Assembly (NCBI GenBank): GCA_001786225.1
Contig: MFVV01000041.1
Coordinates: 1-10,507, forward strand
Source of the DNA: Candidatus Nomurabacteria bacterium RIFCSPLOWO2_12_FULL_46_14
GTDB lineage: Bacteria > Patescibacteriota > Minisyncoccia > Phycocordibacterales > UBA9973
Direction: 5' to 3'
DNA length: 10,507 nucleotides
The notes below the pieces were generated by a model. It worked only from the letters and a program-made list of their open reading frames with translations, ran no database searches and had not been told where the DNA came from. A program made the position numbers and the translations under genes. Positions 7,095 through 10,507 of this stretch are shown here, piece after piece (the first letter of the stretch is position 1; each line of letters starts with the position of its first letter).

Positions 7095-7158
7095 GGACTC
7101 AGATTTTTTCGAGCGACAAGGCGGTGAATGCGCGAGAAGTGAGAAAAAATCTGAGTCC
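7095..7158. repeat. Perfect 16-bp inverted repeat between nrdJ and pduO
   Basis: GGACTCAGATTTTTTC (7095-7110) is exactly repeated in inverse at 7143-7158, with a 32-nt loop (7111-7142). After one C/A mismatch a further GC/GC pair extends the stem to 7092-7161. It begins 10 nt after the nrdJ stop and ends close to the Shine-Dalgarno site of pduO. There is no T run after the stem, so it is not a classical terminator. It may be an RNA stability or attenuation structure, or a copy of a dispersed palindromic repeat. Confidence 0.85.
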
Positions 7159-7161
7159 AGC

Positions 7162-7165
7162 GGAG
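7162..7165 (+). promoter_or_regulatory. Shine-Dalgarno site of pduO
   Basis: GGAG lies 6 nt before the pduO ATG and is the only clear ribosome-binding site among the genes whose starts lie in the window. It sits right beside the 3' arm of the inverted repeat, so folding of that stem could affect its accessibility. Confidence 0.6.
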
Positions 7166-7171
7166 TAAATT

Positions 7172-7729
7172 ATGCTTTACACCAGAAAAGGAGACGATGG
7201 CACCACCAAAACTTTTGGTTGTGACCAGAGAATTTCCAAAAGCTCAATCGTGGCAGAAGCTCTCGGCGCGCTGGATGAGGTTAATTCTTTTTTGGGCATA
7301 GCTCGAGCAAGAACCCAAAGTTTAAATTTTAAAATTACAGACGAAGAGGTAAATTTTTCAGAGCTTATTTTAGAAGTTCAAAAAAATTTATTTATCGTTC
7401 AAGCGGAAATAGCTGGCTCGGAAATGAGTATTGCAGAGGAAAAGATAAAAGATATTGAAAAAATAATTGATGAAATAGAAAAAGTTCTACCACCGATAAA
7501 AACTTTTTTCATAAGCGGGGCGACAGAATTAGGCGCCACTTTTGATTTTGCCCGTACCTTAATCAGGCGAGCGGAGAGGCGAGTCGTCGGCGCCAAGGAA
7601 GAAAGCAAGATTAAAGTAAGCGCGGAAACTCTCCAATATTTAAATAGACTCTCTAGCCTTCTTTATGCCTTAGCGCGAATCTCTAGCCACATGAACGGGG
7701 CGGAAGAAATTAAGCCGGATTATAAATAA
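7172..7729 (+). CDS. pduO: PduO-type ATP:cob(I)alamin adenosyltransferase
   Basis: Transfers the adenosyl group of ATP to reduced cobalamin to make coenzyme B12, the cofactor of the class II reductase encoded just upstream. The 185-residue length is typical of this trimeric family. The N-terminal YTRKGDDGTT (3-12) and RISKSSIVAEALGALDEVNS (20-39) form the ATP-binding region. FISGATELGATFDFARTLIR (113-132), followed by RAERR, carries the conserved arginine helix. D35, F112 and R128 fall at the positions described as important in the Lactobacillus reuteri enzyme (from memory; alignment not run). YLNRLSSLLYALAR (156-169) is the usual C-terminal helix. It lies 87 nt after nrdJ, beyond the inverted repeat, and has its own Shine-Dalgarno site. 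The gene is clearly richer in A and T than nrdJ, suggesting a different origin or weaker expression constraint. Its end is 3 nt from the end of the converging recG. Confidence 0.95.
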   Translation: MLYTRKGDDGTTKTFGCDQRISKSSIVAEALGALDEVNSFLGIARARTQSLNFKITDEEVNFSELILEVQKNLFIVQAEIAGSEMSIAEEKIKDIEKIIDEIEKVLPPIKTFFISGATELGATFDFARTLIRRAERRVVGAKEESKIKVSAETLQYLNRLSSLLYALARISSHMNGAEEIKPDYK

Positions 7730-7732
7730 TTT

Positions 7733-10042
7733 TTACTCAAAATGAAATTCGCCAGCTTTTTGGTGAACTTTTTGTTTAAGCAGGGGGTAATTATCTAGCT
7801 CCGGGTCTTCTTCAATCAATCTCACCGCTTCTGCTCGAGCGGCTTCTACCATCTTTATATTCCTAATAGCTTCCATACCCAAGTCGGTAATACCCCATTG
7901 TTTAATTCCAGAGAGCTCGCCGGCGCCGCGGAGGGTCAAGTCTAGTTCTGCCAATTCAAAACCGTTTTTAGCCGTTTTTAGCGCCTTTAGTCTTTCTACT
8001 GTCTTTGCGCTTTTAGCTTCTGCGAATACATAGCAATAAGCCTGATGTGTGCTTCGTATAACGCGCCCCCGGAGCTGGTGCAATTGGGCGAGTCCAAACC
8101 GCTCCGCGCCTTCTATTATTATCACGGTGGCGTTCTCCACATTGACGCCGACTTCCACCACCGAGGTGGCGCACAGTATGTTTATCCTGCCTTCTGTAAA
8201 TTCCCGCATTATTTTCTCTTTTTTTTCTTTGCTCATTTTACTGTGCAATACACCTATCTCATATTCTTGGAAGATTTCTTTTTTTAGACGCTTGGCTTCA
8301 GTAGTGACCGCTTTCATTTCAATACCCCCTCCGCCCTTCGAAAAACTCAGGGCGCCTCCCCCTATATAGGGGGAGGCTGGGTAGGGGTATTCGTCAGGTT
8401 CCGCAATCCTCGGACAAATTACATACATCTGTCGACCACTTCTCAACTCTTTTTTTATCTGCTCGTAAGTTTCTTCGCGCTTGTCGGGCGTGATGATCTC
8501 GGTGATTATCTGCTTTCTTCCCGCAGGCATTTCATCAAGAAGCGACAAATCCAAATCCCCGTAAATTGTAAGAGCCAGAGTGCGGGGTATGGGCGTGGCG
8601 GTCATGGAAAGCAAATGCGGGGCGCTTGTGTTTCCTTTGGTGTCTTTTCTTACCAATTTTCTTCGCTGTGCCGTGCCGAATCTATGTTGTTCGTCTATTA
8701 CCACTAGCGCTAAATTTTTAAATTTAACAGTTTTTTGGATGAGAGCGTGGGTGCCTATAAGAATCGGTATTTCTCCATTGGCTACCCATTTCAAAAGTTG
8801 CGCGCGAGAGATGGTGGTCCAGTTTACCCCGCCACCGGCGGGGCCGTATACACTGGTTTTGGATGGGAATTTGCGACAGCCGGAGCCGGTAATCAGTCCG
8901 ATGTTTATGGGCAATCCGCCTTTGGCGGAAAAGTACTTGATAAAAGATTCGAAATGCTGGGTAGCTAATATTTCTGTCGGCGCCATATAGGCTACTTGTA
9001 GATTTCCGAAACTTTGTCCATTGGGTCTTTGTTTGACGGCTACATACGAAGCTGTGGCCGCAACCGCGGTTTTACCACTTCCGACATCACCTTCCAACAA
9101 GCGGGACATTGGAAAATTTCTGGACATATCTTTCAATATCACTTCAATTGATTTCTTTTGAGAATTAGTAGCAGTAAAGGGGAATCTTTGCAGAAATTCT
9201 TTTACACTTTTCTCGTCCGGCTTTATCTGGAAGGATTTATTTTTTTGATACGCCAGTTTGTCCCGCTGGCGATGGAGTTGTATAGTGAATACTTCCTCGA
9301 AAGCGAATCTCTTACGGGCGGATTCCGCATTCTGCCGGCTTCTCGGCCGATGAATCCAAATCAGGGCAGTCCGCAGGCTGGGCAGATTATATTTTTTCAA
9401 AATATCCGCCGGCACATAGTCCGAAATGTTATCCAAAGTTTTATCTTTTAACACTTTTTCTACGCAATGATAAAACCATTTGGAAGTTATGCCTCGGGCT
9501 TCTGCATAAACGGGATAGGAAAACCCAACCCCCTCCCGACCTCCCCCTAAGGGGAAAGAGGATTCGCTTCCTCTCCCTTGGGGAGAGGGTTGGGGTGAGG
9601 GTCTAAAAAGCGTGTCGTGGCTATCTATCGGCATATCCATCACTTTTTCAAATTCGGGATTGGCCAGATAGGGGTCTCCTTTGCCTTCGGTGACTTTTCC
9701 AGTAAGTTTAACCATGTCGCCCTCGCGGAGAATTTTTGCCAGATATGCCTGATGAAACCATATTATCTTAATCTTACCGGATACATCTTCTATCTCACCT
9801 TCCCCCATTGGGATTTTAGTTTTCCAGCCTTTTTTGGTTTTCAGATTTGCGATTTTGCCGTAGATGGTAGCTGTCTCTCCCGGAATGAGCTCGGATATCT
9901 TTTTAACAAGGCTTATGTCGCTGTAGCGGACGGGGAAGTGGAACAGAAGGTCGTGCACCGAAAAAACCTTGAGCTTATTCAATGCCCGTTTTTGGATTTC
10001 ATTCAGGCGGAATTTGTTTGCCAAGCGGTCCGAGAGTTGCAT
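7733..10042 (-). CDS. recG: ATP-dependent DNA helicase RecG
   Basis: RecG reverses stalled replication forks and remodels branched DNA. The 769-residue product has the wedge/OB domain (about 50-145), Walker A GDVGSGKT (318-325), the DEQH box (450-453), TATPIPRT (481-488), motif VI QLHQLRGR (653-660) and the C-terminal TRG region (about 683-716). Typical RecG proteins are near 690-700 residues; the excess lies in three in-frame insertions. They are residues 147-174 (between the wedge domain and the conserved YPVY segment), about 397-408 (between the LITGS and THALIQ segments) and about 552-575 (after CPRIAEPDE). Each is palindromic at DNA level and low in complexity as protein, while the flanking helicase motifs are all intact, so the enzyme is probably active. 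The ATG at 10042 is chosen because it begins the conserved N-terminus and lies 6 nt after an extended -10 element. There is no Shine-Dalgarno site. The gene converges with pduO. Confidence 0.96.
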   Translation of the reverse strand: MQLSDRLANKFRLNEIQKRALNKLKVFSVHDLLFHFPVRYSDISLVKKISELIPGETATIYGKIANLKTKKGWKTKIPMGEGEIEDVSGKIKIIWFHQAYLAKILREGDMVKLTGKVTEGKGDPYLANPEFEKVMDMPIDSHDTLFRPSPQPSPQGRGSESSFPLGGGREGVGFSYPVYAEARGITSKWFYHCVEKVLKDKTLDNISDYVPADILKKYNLPSLRTALIWIHRPRSRQNAESARKRFAFEEVFTIQLHRQRDKLAYQKNKSFQIKPDEKSVKEFLQRFPFTATNSQKKSIEVILKDMSRNFPMSRLLEGDVGSGKTAVAATASYVAVKQRPNGQSFGNLQVAYMAPTEILATQHFESFIKYFSAKGGLPINIGLITGSGCRKFPSKTSVYGPAGGGVNWTTISRAQLLKWVANGEIPILIGTHALIQKTVKFKNLALVVIDEQHRFGTAQRRKLVRKDTKGNTSAPHLLSMTATPIPRTLALTIYGDLDLSLLDEMPAGRKQIITEIITPDKREETYEQIKKELRSGRQMYVICPRIAEPDEYPYPASPYIGGGALSFSKGGGGIEMKAVTTEAKRLKKEIFQEYEIGVLHSKMSKEKKEKIMREFTEGRINILCATSVVEVGVNVENATVIIIEGAERFGLAQLHQLRGRVIRSTHQAYCYVFAEAKSAKTVERLKALKTAKNGFELAELDLTLRGAGELSGIKQWGITDLGMEAIRNIKMVEAARAEAVRLIEEDPELDNYPLLKQKVHQKAGEFHFE
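8318..8391. repeat. Palindromic insertion in recG (helicase domain, second half)
   Basis: Encodes about 24 residues (552-575 of RecG, rich in Tyr, Pro, Gly and Ser) that have no counterpart between CPRIAEPDE and MKAVTTEAKRL in ordinary RecG. At DNA level the outer arms AATACCCC (8321-8328) and GGGGTATT (8384-8391) pair perfectly, 8354-8377 is a perfect 24-nt palindrome centred on TATATA, and CGCCCT/AGGGCG (8332-8337, 8349-8354) gives another stem. The reading frame is preserved. Confidence 0.8.
8819..8856. repeat. Palindromic insertion in recG (helicase domain, first half)
   Basis: Encodes roughly residues 397-408 of RecG (SVYGPAGGGVNW) in the loop between LITGS and the WVANGE segment. The DNA forms a hairpin: CCCCGCC (8827-8833) with GGCGGGG (8837-8843), loop ACC, enclosed by CCAGT (8819-8823) with ACTGG (8852-8856). 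The exact borders and any target duplication cannot be set without homologues. Confidence 0.65.
9521..9604. repeat. Palindromic insertion in recG (after wedge domain)
   Basis: Encodes 28 extra residues (147-174: starting RPSPQPSPQGRG, then Ser/Gly-rich) between DTLF and YPVY, which are normally nearly adjacent in RecG. The DNA has outer arms of 14 nt with one mismatch (9524-9537 against 9581-9594, including CCCAACCC/GGGTTGGG) plus inner hairpins CCCC/GGGG (9544-9547, 9551-9554) and CTCTCCC/GGGAGAG (9571-9577, 9581-9587). The length is a multiple of three. It shares the string CCTCCCCCTA with the insertion at 8318-8391. Confidence 0.85.
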
Positions 10043-10048
10043 GCGCCA

Positions 10049-10057
10049 ATTGTAGCA
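10049..10057 (-). promoter_or_regulatory. Extended -10 promoter of recG
   Basis: On the minus strand TGC-TACAAT (10057-10049) is followed by six bases (TGGCGC) and then the recG ATG, the same layout as at smpB and ftsH. A T-rich TTTTCC lies at the -35 distance (10077-10072, 17-nt spacer), similar to the TTTTCT before ftsH. A leaderless message is predicted. Confidence 0.6.
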
Positions 10058-10107
10058 TTAAAAAAATGATGGGAAAATACAAAAAATATGATATAGTAGT
10101 TAAATTC

Positions 10108-10118
10108 TATAGTATAAA
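10108..10118 (+). promoter_or_regulatory. -10 region before tRNA-Ser
   Basis: Overlapping TATAGT (10108-10113) and TATAAA (10113-10118) lie directly before the tRNA and would start transcription only a few bases before, or at, its 5' end. No clear -35 element is seen. The stretch 10043-10121 is the divergent control region for recG and this tRNA. Confidence 0.35.
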
Positions 10119-10121
10119 AAT

Positions 10122-10211
10122 GGAAGGTTGCGCCGAATGGTAAGGCAACGGTTTGCTAAACCGTGAGGGCTTTAAACCCCTCTATGGGTTCGACTCCCAT
10201 ACCTTCCGCCA
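10122..10211 (+). tRNA. tRNA-Ser(GCU)
   Basis: A class II tRNA: acceptor GGAAGGT (10122-10128) with ACCTTCC (10201-10207), discriminator G (10208) and an encoded CCA (10209-10211). The anticodon stem ACGGT/ACCGT (10148-10152, 10160-10164) encloses the loop TTGCTAA, giving anticodon GCT for the Ser codons AGC and AGU. A long variable arm (GAGGG...CCCCTC, starting at 10165) and the T arm ATGGG-TTCGACT-CCCAT (10184-10200) complete it. The discriminator G and long arm are serine identity features. It ends 9 nt before the stop codon of the converging surface-protein gene. Confidence 0.96.
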
Positions 10212-10220
10212 AATCCCTTT

Positions 10221-10507
10221 TTAATTATTGAGCATCCTCGCCTTCGTCCTAGGCCCCACCAGGCCATCCGAGACCAAGCCATTGTCCGCTTGCCATTTTT
10301 TGATTACCGCGATAGTCTTCGGCCCCAAGATGCCGTCCAATTTAAGTCCCAGATTGAGAGTGTCATTCAAGAATCTCTGGAGTTCTTTTACGGCTTCGCC
10401 CCTCGAGCCATTTCTTAAAGTCATAGTTCCGAGATTGTATGAAGAGGTCGCTTGCCCCACCGTGGCGGAAGAAGCGGGAGAAGTGGCAGGAGCGGGTGAA
10501 GGAGTGG
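10221..10507 (-). CDS. Peptidoglycan-binding-domain protein, C-terminal part
   Basis: The frame is open to the right edge, so the 5' part of the gene is outside the window. A GTG at 10460 could be mistaken for a start, but the frame continues upstream as a Pro/Ala/Ser/Thr-rich linker (TPSPAPATSPASSATVGQAT). The C-terminal 65 or so residues form a peptidoglycan-binding domain of the PF01471 type: LRNGSRGEAVKELQRFLND, then LDGILGPKT, IKKWQADNGL and DGLVGPRTKARM, with the two characteristic DG(I/L)(L/V)GP turns. Such domains anchor secreted enzymes or surface proteins to the cell wall, and the linker fits an exported protein. The catalytic or main domain is unseen, so its job cannot be stated. 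Confidence 0.85.
   Translation of the reverse strand, partial: TPSPAPATSPASSATVGQATSSYNLGTMTLRNGSRGEAVKELQRFLNDTLNLGLKLDGILGPKTIAVIKKWQADNGLVSDGLVGPRTKARMLNN

Noticed and set aside
8580..8990. 136-codon plus-strand ORF inside recG
   Set aside because: It is antisense to the conserved helicase motifs of RecG and has no recognisable domain.
9000..9050. Short extra segment in RecG (RPNGQSFGN, near residues 339-347) as a fourth insertion
   Set aside because: It adds only a few residues to a loop and its DNA shows no convincing inverted repeat.

Overview
The window looks like a chromosomal segment of an uncultured bacterium. My best guess is the Candidate Phyla Radiation (Patescibacteria, perhaps a Parcubacteria-type lineage). 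The reasons are tightly packed genes, almost no Shine-Dalgarno sites, a class II ribonucleotide reductase placed with a small membrane protein and a cobalamin adenosyltransferase, a Pro/Ala/Ser/Thr-linked peptidoglycan-binding protein, and palindromic elements lodged inside coding sequence. This is inferred from gene content and style; there is no 16S or other decisive marker here.

Left part (1-3023). On the minus strand smpB (1022-576) is followed after only 12 nt by its RNA partner, the tmRNA gene ssrA (563-163), giving a compact ribosome-rescue unit. ssrA has clear pseudoknots and a long proteolysis-tag reading frame of about 29 codons. Diverging from smpB is ftsH (1098-3023), the membrane AAA+ zinc protease that is one of the proteases degrading tagged proteins, so rescue and disposal genes sit side by side. 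The 75-bp divergent region holds two opposed extended -10 promoters, each ending exactly 6 nt before its ATG.

Middle part (3024-7729). A tRNA-Ile with anticodon UAU (3076-3149) is followed by an unrecognised AT-rich 287-residue ORF (3206-4069). Next comes a three-gene, same-strand cluster: a small membrane protein resembling an ECF-transporter S component (4232-4771), an adenosylcobalamin-dependent ribonucleoside-triphosphate reductase with an N-terminal ATP cone (4778-7084), and a PduO-type ATP:cob(I)alamin adenosyltransferase (7172-7729). The last two form a logical pair, since the transferase makes the cofactor the reductase needs. The membrane protein may import the corrinoid precursor. 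A perfect 16-bp inverted repeat lies between nrdJ and pduO.

Right part (7733-10507). recG (10042-7733, minus strand) is intact but about 65 residues longer than expected. The excess sits in three separate in-frame insertions that are each palindromic at the DNA level. Beyond it are tRNA-Ser(GCU) (10122-10211) and the 3' part of a gene for a secreted or surface protein with a peptidoglycan-binding domain (10507-10221, cut by the window edge).

The most noteworthy signals are the three palindromic insertions inside recG, the repeated TGCTAnnAT-N6-ATG arrangement that predicts leaderless mRNAs for smpB, ftsH and recG, the unusual tRNA-Ile(UAU), and the corrinoid cassette. I found no CRISPR array, insertion sequence, phage gene or defence system.
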